NCBI RefSeq assembly: GCF_034652275.1
Contig: NZ_JAXIWG010000001.1
Span: forward strand, 930,001 to 994,000
DNA length: 64,000 nt
From: Yoonia sp034652275
Lineage (GTDB): Bacteria; Pseudomonadota; Alphaproteobacteria; Rhodobacterales; Rhodobacteraceae
Reading direction: 5' to 3'
The stretch's first letter is position 1. Each line of letters begins with the position of its first letter. The notes under the pieces are model-generated. The model searched no databases. It was not told the DNA's origin and saw nothing but the letters and a program-made list of their open reading frames with translations. Both the position numbers and the translations under genes were made by a program. This document shows, in pieces, positions 51,211 to 59,907 of the stretch.

Positions 51211-52293
51211 TTAACGCACCTTCAGCGTCGCAAGCCCGATCATCGCAAGGATCAGCGCGATGATCCAGAACCGGATCACGATCTGTGGTTCGGACCAGCC
51301 TTGCTTTTCGTAATGGTGGTGGATCGGGGCCATCAGGAACACCCGTTTGCCGGTGCGTTTGAAATAGAGCACCTGAATGATGACCGACAAAGCCTCGACC
51401 ACGAACAGGCCGCCGACGATGGCCAGCACGATCTCGTGCTTGGTGGCGACAGCGATGGCACCCAATGCGCCGCCCAAGGCGAGCGATCCGGTGTCGCCCA
51501 TGAACACGGCAGCAGGTGGCGCATTATACCAGAGAAACCCGAGGCCCCCGCCGATCAGCCCCATCGTGAAGATCAGCAATTCGCCGGTGTCGGGAACGTA
51601 ATGCACATCTAGATATTGTGTGAAATCGACGCGCCCCACGGCGTAGGCGATGACCCCGAAAGTGCCTGCCGCGATCATCACCGGCATGATCGCCAGCCCG
51701 TCCAGCCCGTCGGTCAGGTTCACCGCATTGGCAGAGCCCACGATCACGATGATTGCAAACGGCACGAACAGCAGGCCGAGGTTGATCAATGTGTCCTTGA
51801 AAATCGGCACAGCGAGCTGGTTGGTCAGATCGTCAGGGTGGTACTGCGCCGCCCAATAGGCCGCGATGCCCGCAATGGTGATGCCCAGCAAGATGCGCAC
51901 CTTGCCCGACACGCCGGATGTGTTTTGCTTGGACACTTTGGCATAATCGTCGGCAAAACCGATGGCGGCAAAAGACAGGGTGACAAACAGGACCATCCAG
52001 ACGAACGGGTTATCCAGCCGCGCCCACAACAGCGTGGACACCGTCAGCGCCCCCACGATCAGCAGACCGCCCATCGTGGGCGTGCCCGCCTTGACGAAAT
52101 GCCCTTCGGGGCCGTCGCTGCGGATCGGCTGGCCCTTGCCCTGCTTGCGGCGCAGCACGTTGATCAGCGGCCGTCCGAAAATGAAGCCAAAGATCAGCGC
52201 CGTCAGAAAGGCTCCACCGGCACGGAAGGTGATGTAGCGGAACAGGTTGAAGACGTCGCCGCCATCCGAAAGTGCCGTCAGCCAGTAAAACAT
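51211..52293 (-). CDS. mraY: Phospho-N-acetylmuramoyl-pentapeptide transferase
   Basis: MraY moves phospho-MurNAc-pentapeptide to undecaprenyl phosphate, forming lipid I. The 360-residue polytopic protein has FVKAGTPTMGGLLIVGAL, FADDYAKVSKQNTSG (catalytic Asp pair), NAVNLTDGLDGLAIMP, VFMGDTGSLALGGALG and the C-terminal MAPIHHHYEKQGWSEPQIVIRFWI, all standard. It starts at ATG 52293, 12 bp after the murF stop. Sure. Confidence 0.98.
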   Translation of the reverse strand: MFYWLTALSDGGDVFNLFRYITFRAGGAFLTALIFGFIFGRPLINVLRRKQGKGQPIRSDGPEGHFVKAGTPTMGGLLIVGALTVSTLLWARLDNPFVWMVLFVTLSFAAIGFADDYAKVSKQNTSGVSGKVRILLGITIAGIAAYWAAQYHPDDLTNQLAVPIFKDTLINLGLLFVPFAIIVIVGSANAVNLTDGLDGLAIMPVMIAAGTFGVIAYAVGRVDFTQYLDVHYVPDTGELLIFTMGLIGGGLGFLWYNAPPAAVFMGDTGSLALGGALGAIAVATKHEIVLAIVGGLFVVEALSVIIQVLYFKRTGKRVFLMAPIHHHYEKQGWSEPQIVIRFWIIALILAMIGLATLKVR

Positions 52294-52305
52294 GATTTGG
52301 TCCTG

Positions 52306-53736
52306 TTATTCGTCACCGCGGCGATGCCCGAGTTTGCGGATCGCGTCAACGACCAGCGACACTTTGCTGCCTTTTGATCCCTTCACCAGCACCACATCGC
52401 CGGTATCCACCAGACGCGCGGCCTGCACGGCAAGTTCGGCCGCCGTGGCGGCCCATTGCCCGCGCTTGCCCTGCGGCAAAGCCTCCCACAGATGCCGCAT
52501 CAGGGGGCCTGCGCAATGGATCAGGTCCAGCTGCTGCAAATGGGGGTTCTGCGCCATGGCGGCATGCATCGCGACCTCGTCCGTGCCAAGTTCGAGCATG
52601 TCGCCCAGAATGGCCACCCTGCGTCCCTTGACGATCCGCCCCACACCGTCGCGCGGCTGGCCTGCTGCGATCACCTCGAGCGAGGCGGCAAGCGATGTGG
52701 GATTGGCGTTGAACGCATCATCCATCAGGTCGAGCGTTTCGAATTCGTTGGCCGGATCAAGCTGGAGGATCTCGCGCGTGCCGCGCCCCGCAGGCGGCAC
52801 CCAGAGCGCCAGATCAAGCGAGGCGGCAACAGGGTCCGCCCCAAGCGCTGCCACCACCGCCAGCACACCCACCGCGTTCAGCCCGAAATGCCGCCCCGGC
52901 ACCGAGAGTTTGAACAGGTAATCATGCCCGGGGGATGTCGCACCGATCACCGTCACATCCTGCGATATCCGCAAATCGCTGATCCGCCATGCGCCTGCGG
53001 TTTCACCAAACAGCACGATCTGCGCGCCGATCTCGCGCGCGCGGTCTTGCAGGATCGCTGTGGTTTCAACATCGGCGTTCAGCACCGCGATGCCACCCGG
53101 TTCCAGCCCGTCGACGATGGTGGCCTTTTCAGCCGCGATCCCCGCAAGGCTTTCGAACGACGCCAGATGCGCCGCCGCCACGGTCGTGACCATCGCCACA
53201 TGGGGTCGCGCCATGCGCGACAGGGGTGTGATCTCGCCCGGATTGCTCATCCCGATCTCGATCACGGCGAAATCGGCATCGGCGGGCATCCGCGCCAGCG
53301 TCAGCGGCACGCCCCAGTGGTTGTTGTAGGACGCCTCTGCCGCGTGGCATTTGCCTTGGCGGCTCAGCACGGTGCGCAGCATTTCCTTGGTCGAGGTCTT
53401 GCCCACCGATCCGGTAATCGCGGCGATGCGGGCCGTGCTGCGCGCGCGTGCGGCAATGCCCAGCGCCTCCAGCCCCGCCAGCACGTCAGGGACGACCAAC
53501 AAGGGCGCATCGGGTGAGACACCGTCGGGGCGGTGGCTGACGAGGGCTGCCGCAGCCCCTTTTTCTAGCGCCATGGCGACGAAATCATGCCCGTCGCGCG
53601 CATCCTTTAGTGCCACGAACAGATCACCCGGCTGCAAGGTGCGGGTGTCGATCGACACGCCTGTGGCGGTCCAGTCACCGCTGGTGGCACCGCCCGTCGC
53701 GGCAGCCGCATCAGCGGCGGTCCAAAGCGCGGTCAT
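52306..53736 (-). CDS. murF: UDP-MurNAc-tripeptide--D-alanyl-D-alanine ligase
   Basis: MurF adds D-Ala-D-Ala, completing the UDP-MurNAc-pentapeptide. The 476-residue protein has GVSIDTRTLQPGDLFVALKDARDGHDFV, the ATP loop ITGSVGKTSTKEMLRTVL, ASYNNHWGVPLTLARM, EIGMSNPGEI and DDAFNANPTSLAASLEVI. ATG 53736 overlaps the murE stop by 4 nt (ATGA), so the pair is translationally coupled. Confidence 0.97.
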   Translation of the reverse strand: MTALWTAADAAAATGGATSGDWTATGVSIDTRTLQPGDLFVALKDARDGHDFVAMALEKGAAAALVSHRPDGVSPDAPLLVVPDVLAGLEALGIAARARSTARIAAITGSVGKTSTKEMLRTVLSRQGKCHAAEASYNNHWGVPLTLARMPADADFAVIEIGMSNPGEITPLSRMARPHVAMVTTVAAAHLASFESLAGIAAEKATIVDGLEPGGIAVLNADVETTAILQDRAREIGAQIVLFGETAGAWRISDLRISQDVTVIGATSPGHDYLFKLSVPGRHFGLNAVGVLAVVAALGADPVAASLDLALWVPPAGRGTREILQLDPANEFETLDLMDDAFNANPTSLAASLEVIAAGQPRDGVGRIVKGRRVAILGDMLELGTDEVAMHAAMAQNPHLQQLDLIHCAGPLMRHLWEALPQGKRGQWAATAAELAVQAARLVDTGDVVLVKGSKGSKVSLVVDAIRKLGHRRGDE

Positions 53737-55211
53737 ATCCGCCCCTCCAAAGCCGCGACGGCGACGCTGGCCTGTTCCACATCGTCAAACGGCATCACCG
53801 TATCGCCGATGATCTGCCCGCTTTCATGGCCCTTGCCCGCGATCAGCAGCGCGTCACCCGGTTGCAGCATGTCGATGCCGCGCAGGATCGCCTCGGCGCG
53901 GTCGGCGACTTCGCTCAGGCTGTCGCACCCTTGCGCACCTGCCAGAACGGCCGCGCGGATGCTGGCGGGGTCCTCGGAGCGGGGGTTGTCGTCGGTCACG
54001 ATCACCGAATCCGCGAATTTCGCTGCCGCCTCGCCCATCAGGGGGCGTTTCGCACGGTCGCGGTCGCCGCCTGCGCCGATGATCGCCACGATCCGGCCCA
54101 TGACATGCGGGCGCAGCGCTTTCAGCGCGGTTTCCACGGCGTCCGGCGTATGGGCGTAATCGACGAACACCGCCGCCCCGTTCGCGCGTGTCGCGGCCAG
54201 TTCCATCCGGCCCCGCACGGTGCCAAGATGCGGCAAGGCCGCGAATACCTCGAGCGGATCAGCCCCTGCGGCGATTACCAATCCGGCCGCCAGCAGCACG
54301 TTTTCCGCCTGAAACCCGCCGATCAGCGCAAGGCGTGCATGGTGCGGACGCCCCTGCCATGTGAACAAAAGATCCTGCCCCGTCGCATCGAACCGCTGTC
54401 CGGTTAGACGCAGGCGGGCATCGTCGCTGCGCCCAACGCCGATCACCTCTTGCCCGCGCTGGGTGCAGAGTGCGGCGACGATAGGCCCCTTGGGATCGTC
54501 AAGGTTGACGACGGCCACGCCATCCTCGGCCAGAACGCGGGTGAAAAGGCCCATCTTGGCCGCGAAATAAGCCTCGAACGTGCCGTGATAATCCAGATGG
54601 TCCTGCGTGAAATTGGTAAAAGCCGCCGCTGCCAGCACCACGCCATCCAAGCGGCGCTGGTCCAGCCCGTGCGAGGAGGCTTCCATCGCGACATGGGTGA
54701 CGCCCTGCGCCGTGGCCTCGGCCAGCACGCGGTGCAGCGTGATCGGTTCGGGGGTCGTGTGTTTCAGCGGATAGGCCCAGGCGCCTTCGACACCCGTGGT
54801 GCCAAGGTTCACGCCCGCCAGCCCCATCACTTCCCAGATCTGGCGGCAAAAGCTGGACACCGATGTCTTGCCGTTGGTCCCCGTCACGGCCACCACCGTC
54901 CCCGGATGCGCCCCGAACCAGAGCGAGGCCGTCTGCGCCAGCGTCTGGCGGGGGTCTTCGGCGACGATCAATGCGGCATCACTGGCTGCCAGCACATCGG
55001 CGGCGATCCGCGCGCCGGCGGCATCGGTCAGCACGGCGGCAGCGCCCATGCGCAAAGCATATTGGATGAACTCCGCGCCATGCACCTTTGCCCCCGGCAA
55101 GGCGGCGAAAAGACTGCCCTTGGTCACATCGCGGCTGTCTACGGCCAGTGATGTGATGGTCGCATCGCGCCCCTGCGCTGCCGTCAATCCCAGCGCCGTC
55201 AGTGTCGTCAT
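53733..55211 (-). CDS. murE: UDP-MurNAc-L-Ala-D-Glu ligase, meso-diaminopimelate-adding type
   Basis: MurE adds the third residue of the stem peptide. The 492-residue protein has LAVDSRDVTKGSLFAALPG, the ATP loop AVTGTNGKTSVSSFCRQIW, TTPEPITLHRVLAEA, MEASSHGLDQRRLDG and the C-terminal DDNPRSEDPASI: the DNPR motif marks the meso-diaminopimelate-specific form, as expected in a Gram-negative. The start is ATG 55211 (AAGGGGG 7 nt upstream) or the GTG one codon earlier. Confidence 0.97.
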   Translation of the reverse strand: MTTLTALGLTAAQGRDATITSLAVDSRDVTKGSLFAALPGAKVHGAEFIQYALRMGAAAVLTDAAGARIAADVLAASDAALIVAEDPRQTLAQTASLWFGAHPGTVVAVTGTNGKTSVSSFCRQIWEVMGLAGVNLGTTGVEGAWAYPLKHTTPEPITLHRVLAEATAQGVTHVAMEASSHGLDQRRLDGVVLAAAAFTNFTQDHLDYHGTFEAYFAAKMGLFTRVLAEDGVAVVNLDDPKGPIVAALCTQRGQEVIGVGRSDDARLRLTGQRFDATGQDLLFTWQGRPHHARLALIGGFQAENVLLAAGLVIAAGADPLEVFAALPHLGTVRGRMELAATRANGAAVFVDYAHTPDAVETALKALRPHVMGRIVAIIGAGGDRDRAKRPLMGEAAAKFADSVIVTDDNPRSEDPASIRAAVLAGAQGCDSLSEVADRAEAILRGIDMLQPGDALLIAGKGHESGQIIGDTVMPFDDVEQASVAVAALEGRI

Positions 55212-55222
55212 CACATGCCCCC

Positions 55223-57004
55223 TTAGTTCGAGGTGAGTGTTACACCGACAGGTTCGCCCATGTCCATCTGCGGGCGCAGGCCCAATAACGGCGCTGTCCG
55301 GCGGATGATCTCGGCGGCCACAGGCACGGCCGTCCAGCCAGCGGTGCGGCGCGGTTCGGTCCCCGAGGTTTCGACCGGTTCATCCAGCGTCGTGATCAGC
55401 ACATATTGCGGATCGCTGGCCGGAAATACGGCTGCGAAGGTCGAAATGACCTTGTCCGGATAATAGCCGCCACCCGCCGCACGCGGCTTGTCGGCGGTGC
55501 CGGTCTTGCCGCCGACCTCGTAGCCTGCGACATCGCCCATAGAGGCGGTGCCTTCGGTCACGGTGTCGCGCAGCATGCTGACCATCGACCGGCTGACCGC
55601 CTCGCTGATGACGCGGGGGCCGGGCTGGGGGTTGGGGTTGGGCAAAAGCGTGGGCTGCACCGCGGTGCCGCCGTTGACCATCGCCGCATAGGCCGCCGCC
55701 AGATGCAAAGGCGAAGACGACAGGCCGTGGCCATAGGAAATCGTCATCGTCGAGATTTCCGACCAGTTGCGCGGCAACAACGGCGCGCCGGTCGGGGCTT
55801 CGATCATTTCGACAGATGTCGCCCGCAGCAGCCCAAGCTGGCCTAGGAAATCACGTTGCCTTTCTGCGCCGATCTGGATCGCGATCCGCGCCGTCCCGAC
55901 GTTCGAGGATTTCACGATCACGTTGGTGACGCTGTTCTGCGGCCCGTAATTTCGAAAATCGCGGATGCGGAAACGCCCCCACGTCAGCGGGCTGGTCGTA
56001 TCGATCATGGTATTGGCGTTGACAAGGCCCAGTTCCATCGCCTGCGCGATGGTGAAAAGCTTGAACACCGACCCCAGCTCGTACACTCCCTGCACCGCGC
56101 GGTTGAACAGCGGGCTGTCCGACTGGTCGCCGGTGGTGGCGACCTGCGGGCGGCTGTTGGGGTCGAAATCGGGCAAGGACGCCATGGCGATGATCTCGCC
56201 GGAATGGATATCCATCAGGACGGCTGTGGCCCCTTTGGCGTTCATCAGCGCCATGCCCCCTGCCAGCACCTGTTCGGTGGCGGCCTGGACGGACAGGTCG
56301 ATCGACAGTTGCAGCGGCGCACCTTCATTGGCGGGGTCGCGCAGGAAGGTGTCGAACTGCCGTTCCACGCCGGCCACACCGATCACCTCGGCGCTGGACA
56401 CACCTTCGCGGCCATAGCGGGCACCGCCCAGAATATGCGCGGCCAGCGATCCATTGGGGTAAAGGCGCATCTCGCGCGGGCCGAACAGCAGACCGGGGCT
56501 GCCGATGTCATGCACGGCCTGCATCTGTTCGGGGCTCATCTGGCGGCGCAACCACAAAAAGCGCCGTTCACCAGTGAAATCGGCCAGCAACCTGTCGGCA
56601 TCCATTTCCGGAAAGATCGCGGCAAGCTGCGTCGCCGTGCGCGCAGGATCGACCATCTGGCGCGGATGCGCATAAAGCGAGAATGTATCAAGGTTCGTCG
56701 CCAAGAGCCGCCCGTTGCGGTCCACGATATCGGCGCGCTGGCCGATGATCGGGTTGCCTTCGGCGGCGGCGCGCGGTTCTTCGGGGACCGAGGACGCCAG
56801 AGTGCCCATCCGCCCACCGATCACGATGAAAGCGCAAAAGAACATCAGCCCCAGCAAAAGCAACCGCCCTTCGGCGCGACTGCGCGCCTTGTCCTGTTCG
56901 GCAGCATGGCGGCGGGCGCGGTTTTCGGCCTCGATCACATCGGGGTTTTCGCCCTTTTCGCGGGCCTTGAGGATACGGGCCAGAGGCCGCAGCGGCGTGC
57001 GCAT
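55223..57004 (-). CDS. ftsI: Septal peptidoglycan transpeptidase FtsI (PBP3)
   Basis: FtsI cross-links septal murein and is the partner of FtsW. The 593-residue protein has a cytoplasmic N-terminus, one membrane helix (RLLLLGLMFFCAFIVIGGRMG, ~47-68), the pedestal domain beginning GQRADIVDRNGRLLATNL, then the penicillin-binding domain: active-site GSVFK (Ser about residue 312), KSSNVG and KTGTAD (Lys about 500). ATG 57004 overlaps the ftsL stop (TGATG). The cytoplasmic segment (about 45 residues, charged) is longer than in E. coli. Confidence 0.97.
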   Translation of the reverse strand: MRTPLRPLARILKAREKGENPDVIEAENRARRHAAEQDKARSRAEGRLLLLGLMFFCAFIVIGGRMGTLASSVPEEPRAAAEGNPIIGQRADIVDRNGRLLATNLDTFSLYAHPRQMVDPARTATQLAAIFPEMDADRLLADFTGERRFLWLRRQMSPEQMQAVHDIGSPGLLFGPREMRLYPNGSLAAHILGGARYGREGVSSAEVIGVAGVERQFDTFLRDPANEGAPLQLSIDLSVQAATEQVLAGGMALMNAKGATAVLMDIHSGEIIAMASLPDFDPNSRPQVATTGDQSDSPLFNRAVQGVYELGSVFKLFTIAQAMELGLVNANTMIDTTSPLTWGRFRIRDFRNYGPQNSVTNVIVKSSNVGTARIAIQIGAERQRDFLGQLGLLRATSVEMIEAPTGAPLLPRNWSEISTMTISYGHGLSSSPLHLAAAYAAMVNGGTAVQPTLLPNPNPQPGPRVISEAVSRSMVSMLRDTVTEGTASMGDVAGYEVGGKTGTADKPRAAGGGYYPDKVISTFAAVFPASDPQYVLITTLDEPVETSGTEPRRTAGWTAVPVAAEIIRRTAPLLGLRPQMDMGEPVGVTLTSN

Positions 57005-57363
57005 CACAAAGGGTCCTCTTCCAGAGCGAGCGTGTCGCTCGACAATTCGATCGGGTCGGTGATCGGCAGGATCGGCGGGATCGGATAGATGATCTGGCCC
57101 ACCTGCCCGAAGGCTTCTGGCCGCAGCGGCAAAAGGCCTAGCCGGTCAAAATTCAGATCCGCCAGATCCGCCAGCCTGTCGGGCCGGTTCAGATAGGCCC
57201 ATTCTGCACGCAGCATCTGCAAGCGGTCGTGGGCCGCGCCGATTTCACTGTAAAGCCCGCGCACTTCGCGCACGGCGGTCTGGGTGGTATAGTTTTCCTG
57301 ATAGGCCCAGAAGGCCAGCCCGATCACGGCAAGTGCTGCGAAAACATACAGAAAACCCCGCAT
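57004..57363 (-). CDS. ftsL: Cell division protein FtsL
   Basis: 119 residues: a short cytoplasmic end, one membrane helix (FLYVFAALAVIGLAFWAYQ) and a coiled coil (TQTAVREVRGLYSEIGAAHDRLQMLRAEWAYLNRPDRLADLA) ending in the conserved LNRPDRL that bacterial FtsL proteins share. FtsL forms the FtsQBL scaffold that activates FtsWI. It is coupled on both sides by TGATG overlaps with rsmH and ftsI. The Pro/Ile-rich tail after residue 90 is not typical of E. coli FtsL. Confidence 0.92.
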   Translation of the reverse strand: MRGFLYVFAALAVIGLAFWAYQENYTTQTAVREVRGLYSEIGAAHDRLQMLRAEWAYLNRPDRLADLADLNFDRLGLLPLRPEAFGQVGQIIYPIPPILPITDPIELSSDTLALEEDPL

Positions 57364-58343
57364 CAGCGGCCTCCCTTCTTACGCATCATCGGCATGCCCA
57401 GATCGGCCGGATCAAGGCTTTGCGCCGGAGCCTCGGTGCGGATCGCGACCCGCAGTTTGGCCGACCGCGACCGTGGATTTTCGGCCAGTTCCTGATCGTC
57501 CGGCCCGATGGCCTTGCGCTTTTCAATGCGAAAGGCGGGCGTGATCTGGGTGGTTTCGGGCGCATAGCGGTTGGCGTTGGCATTGTTGCCTGATCGCGCC
57601 TGCAGGAACCGTTTGACCATCCGGTCCTCGACGGAATGAAAGGTCACGACGGCCAGTTGCCCGCCCGGCTTGAGCGCGCGTTCGGCGGCCATCAAGCCTT
57701 CGGCCAGTTCGCCGTATTCGTTGTTCACCGCAATGCGCAGCGCCTGAAAAGTGCGGGTGGCGGGGTGCGACTGGTTCGGCTTGGCGCGTGGCAAGCAACT
57801 TTCAACGATCTTGGCCAGTTGGCCTGTCGTCGTCAGCGGACGGCCTGCGACAATCGCCTTGGCGATGCGGCGGGACGCGCGTTCTTCGCCGTAAAGATAA
57901 ATGATATCGGCCAGTTCGGCCTCGTCTGCGGTGTTACAAAGATCAGCCGCCGACACGCCCGACTGCGACATCCGCATATCAAGCGGCCCGTCGCGCATGA
58001 ACGAAAAGCCGCGTTCGGCAAGATCAAGCTGCATGGAGCTGACCCCAAGGTCCAGCACAACGCCGTCAAGGTCCTGCGCATAGGTATCAAGCTGCGAAAA
58101 CACGCCTTCCTGCATCACGATCCGGTCGCCGTAATCACCGACCCATCCTGCCGCCATCTGGAATGCCAGCGGGTCACGGTCCACGGCGATCACCTTGTCC
58201 GCACCTGCCGCCAGCAGCGCACGGGTATAGCCGCCGTTGCCAAAGGTGCCATCCAGCCAGACGCCCGTCACAGGGCTGACCGCCCCGATCAAGGGCCGGA
58301 TCAGGACGGGAATGTGCGGGGTTTGATCTGCGGCAGCGGACAT
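57363..58343 (-). CDS. rsmH: 16S rRNA (cytosine-1402-N4)-methyltransferase
   Basis: RsmH (MraW) methylates C1402 in the decoding centre of 16S rRNA using SAM. The 326-residue protein has HIPVLIRPLIGAV, WLDGTFGNGGYTRALL (SAM loop), VIAVDRDPLAF, LDGVVLDLGVSSMQLDLAERGFSFMRDGPLDMRMSQ, and RTFQALRIAVNNE followed by FHSVEDRMVKRFLQ. ATG 58343 is 8 bp after the mraZ stop. Standard first enzyme of the dcw operon. Confidence 0.97.
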   Translation of the reverse strand: MSAAADQTPHIPVLIRPLIGAVSPVTGVWLDGTFGNGGYTRALLAAGADKVIAVDRDPLAFQMAAGWVGDYGDRIVMQEGVFSQLDTYAQDLDGVVLDLGVSSMQLDLAERGFSFMRDGPLDMRMSQSGVSAADLCNTADEAELADIIYLYGEERASRRIAKAIVAGRPLTTTGQLAKIVESCLPRAKPNQSHPATRTFQALRIAVNNEYGELAEGLMAAERALKPGGQLAVVTFHSVEDRMVKRFLQARSGNNANANRYAPETTQITPAFRIEKRKAIGPDDQELAENPRSRSAKLRVAIRTEAPAQSLDPADLGMPMMRKKGGR

Positions 58344-58350
58344 GGCGGGC

Positions 58351-58845
58351 CTACCCGTCCAGCAGGATCAGCGGATCATAGCCATCGGGCTTGTCCGCCA
58401 GATAGGCTGTCATCGCGTCGGAGACGTCACTGTCGTATTGCTCGGCTTTCCAGATCTCGAAATGGTCGCCAAGGCCGCTGAAGGTCAGCTCGCCATCGGT
58501 GATCCCGAGTTTCTGACGCTGTTTGATCGGCATGACGGTGCGCCCGTCCTTGTCCACGTCCAGACGGATCGACTGGCCAATAATCAGGCGCGACAGGATC
58601 TGCTTGCGTTCCGACCCGCGCGGGAGCGCGTTGATCTGGGCGACAACCTTGTTGAATTCAGCAACGGTATAGCCGTGCAACTGGTTCTTCAGATGCTCGC
58701 CATACAAAAGATACATGCGCGGTGTGCGGTCGGGGGTCCATTCGGGATCACCGGTTTCAAGCACGCGACGAAAATCAGCCGGGATCGACATGCGCCCCTT
58801 GCTGTCCACCTTTTGGGTGTGTTCGCCGGTAAAACTCAGATCCAC
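58351..58845 (-). CDS. mraZ: Transcriptional regulator MraZ
   Basis: MraZ is the AbrB-fold DNA-binding protein that autoregulates the dcw operon. The 164-residue protein has two SpoVT/AbrB-like halves, each with the D-x-K/DG-R pattern (QKVDSKGRMSIPADFRRVL near residue 12; LDVDKDGRTVMPIKQRQKLG near residue 95). The start is GTG 58845 (MDLSFTGEHTQ), with GAGG about 4 nt upstream. It is first in the cluster; its leader contains a 12-bp hairpin. I do not see a clear set of TGGG-type MraZ boxes. Confidence 0.93.
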   Translation of the reverse strand: MDLSFTGEHTQKVDSKGRMSIPADFRRVLETGDPEWTPDRTPRMYLLYGEHLKNQLHGYTVAEFNKVVAQINALPRGSERKQILSRLIIGQSIRLDVDKDGRTVMPIKQRQKLGITDGELTFSGLGDHFEIWKAEQYDSDVSDAMTAYLADKPDGYDPLILLDG

Positions 58846-59418
58846 TGCCCTCTGCCTTCACTGTCCGCCGGACCGGGGCCCGGATATGAAAACGGCGGAT
58901 TGTGCTGCTGCCACTGCACAATCCGCCGCCCTCGTCCCATTTCTGGGAAAGTCCGACTGCGCGTGCCACCTGGGGGGATGTCTGCTCGCTCACGCGCCGG
59001 ATCGTTTTTGGAGTGATGCCGAAGCCTGTATGAAACCTGCTTTTGCCGGTCGGGGTTCTTGATTTGCCCCTTTGAAGTCGTGTCCGTCATCACCGTGCTA
59101 CACTTGTGCCATCGCGCGATGCCGTGATCAACAGTTTTCTGGGAATTCATGGAACTTGGTGGGCCAACACTGGAACCATCGGGCGGCTTCGCAGCAGAAA
59201 TTTCCGCCTCTCAGCCACACATATAGAGGTCTGGTAAATTCAGAATACTACATGGAGTGTAGAAATTCCCTGCCCGCCTGATGCGAAAAAACCGCACTTT
59301 TGGCGCGAGCTCTGCCTCGGAAACGCTACCCGGACCAAGGATTGCCACAGAATCCTCACGATCCGCTCACGAAAACGATTCGGATGCGTGATCGATTCCA
59401 TGAATTCCCGACTGGGTG
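58846..59418. other. 573-bp dcw leader and promoter region
   Basis: No gene is convincing here. It contains the mraZ leader hairpin (58894-58927), a locally AT-rich segment at about 59205-59305 with a CTACA-N5-TGTAG palindrome (59248-59262) that could hold a promoter, and a short GC-flanked hairpin TGCG-A6C-CGCA near 59280. The 3' end of the GNAT gene bounds it. Confidence 0.45.
58894..58927 (-). promoter_or_regulatory. Perfect 12-bp hairpin with T-run in the mraZ leader (attenuator-like)
   Basis: GGCGGATTGTGC (58894-58905) pairs perfectly with GCACAATCCGCC (58916-58927) across a 10-nt loop. On the minus strand the stem is followed by GTTTTC, the form of an intrinsic terminator, about 50 nt before the mraZ start. 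It could attenuate the dcw transcript or end an upstream RNA. Confidence 0.55.
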
Positions 59419-59907
59419 CTAGGTCAGCCGCTTGTGCATCACATGCGCGGCGACGAATCCCTGTTCAGGGTGCCGGAATGCGTCGGGTATGGTGCCGATC
59501 GTCGCAAAGCCAAGGCGATGCCACAGGCGCACCGCACCCGCATTGCTGGCCAGCACGAAATTGAACTGCATCGCCAGATAGCCCATCGCGCGGGCCTGAT
59601 CCTGACTGTGCATGCACATCTGCGCGGCAATCCCCTGCCCGCGCGCGGCAGGGGCGACAATATAGCCGCAGTTGCAGATATGCGCGCCGCCGCCGGGCTG
59701 GTTGGTGCGGATGTAATAGGTGCCCAGCACCGCATCGCCCGCCACAGCCACATAGGTCGCGGCAGGCTGCTGCATCCAATAGGCGAAAGCGGCCTCGCGG
59801 CTGATCGCGGGATCGACGGCATAGGTCGTGCCCGCGCGGAAGACATCGCGCAGGACCGGCCAGAGCGCGTCGAAATCCGCCTCGGTCGCCAGCCTGATTA
59901 TGATCAC
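59419..59907 (-). CDS. GNAT-family N-acetyltransferase
   Basis: 162 residues with the GNAT acetyl-CoA site: GYIVAPAARGQGIAAQMCMHSQDQA (motif A, Q/R-x-x-G-x-G/A) and a C-terminal LASNAGAVRLWHRLGFATIGTIPDAFRHP (motif B, typical of enzymes acting on small amines or amino-acid-like substrates). The start is GTG 59907, overlapping the apbC stop by 4 nt (GTGA), so it is co-translated with ApbC. Substrate unknown. Confidence 0.88.
   Translation of the reverse strand: MIIIRLATEADFDALWPVLRDVFRAGTTYAVDPAISREAAFAYWMQQPAATYVAVAGDAVLGTYYIRTNQPGGGAHICNCGYIVAPAARGQGIAAQMCMHSQDQARAMGYLAMQFNFVLASNAGAVRLWHRLGFATIGTIPDAFRHPEQGFVAAHVMHKRLT

Noticed and set aside
58846..58990. MraZ-box repeats (TGGG at fixed spacing) upstream of mraZ
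   Set aside because: Only one clean TGGG is visible in the right orientation, so autoregulatory boxes cannot be claimed.
58836..59150. Possible 104-residue minus-strand gene upstream of and overlapping mraZ
   Set aside because: It runs into the mraZ coding start, crosses the leader hairpin, lacks a ribosome-binding site and shows no domain.
58846..59418. RNase P RNA or 6S RNA in the large gap upstream of mraZ
   Set aside because: The conserved RNase P core (GAGGAAAGUCC and its partner) and a 6S-like long bulged hairpin are absent on both strands.
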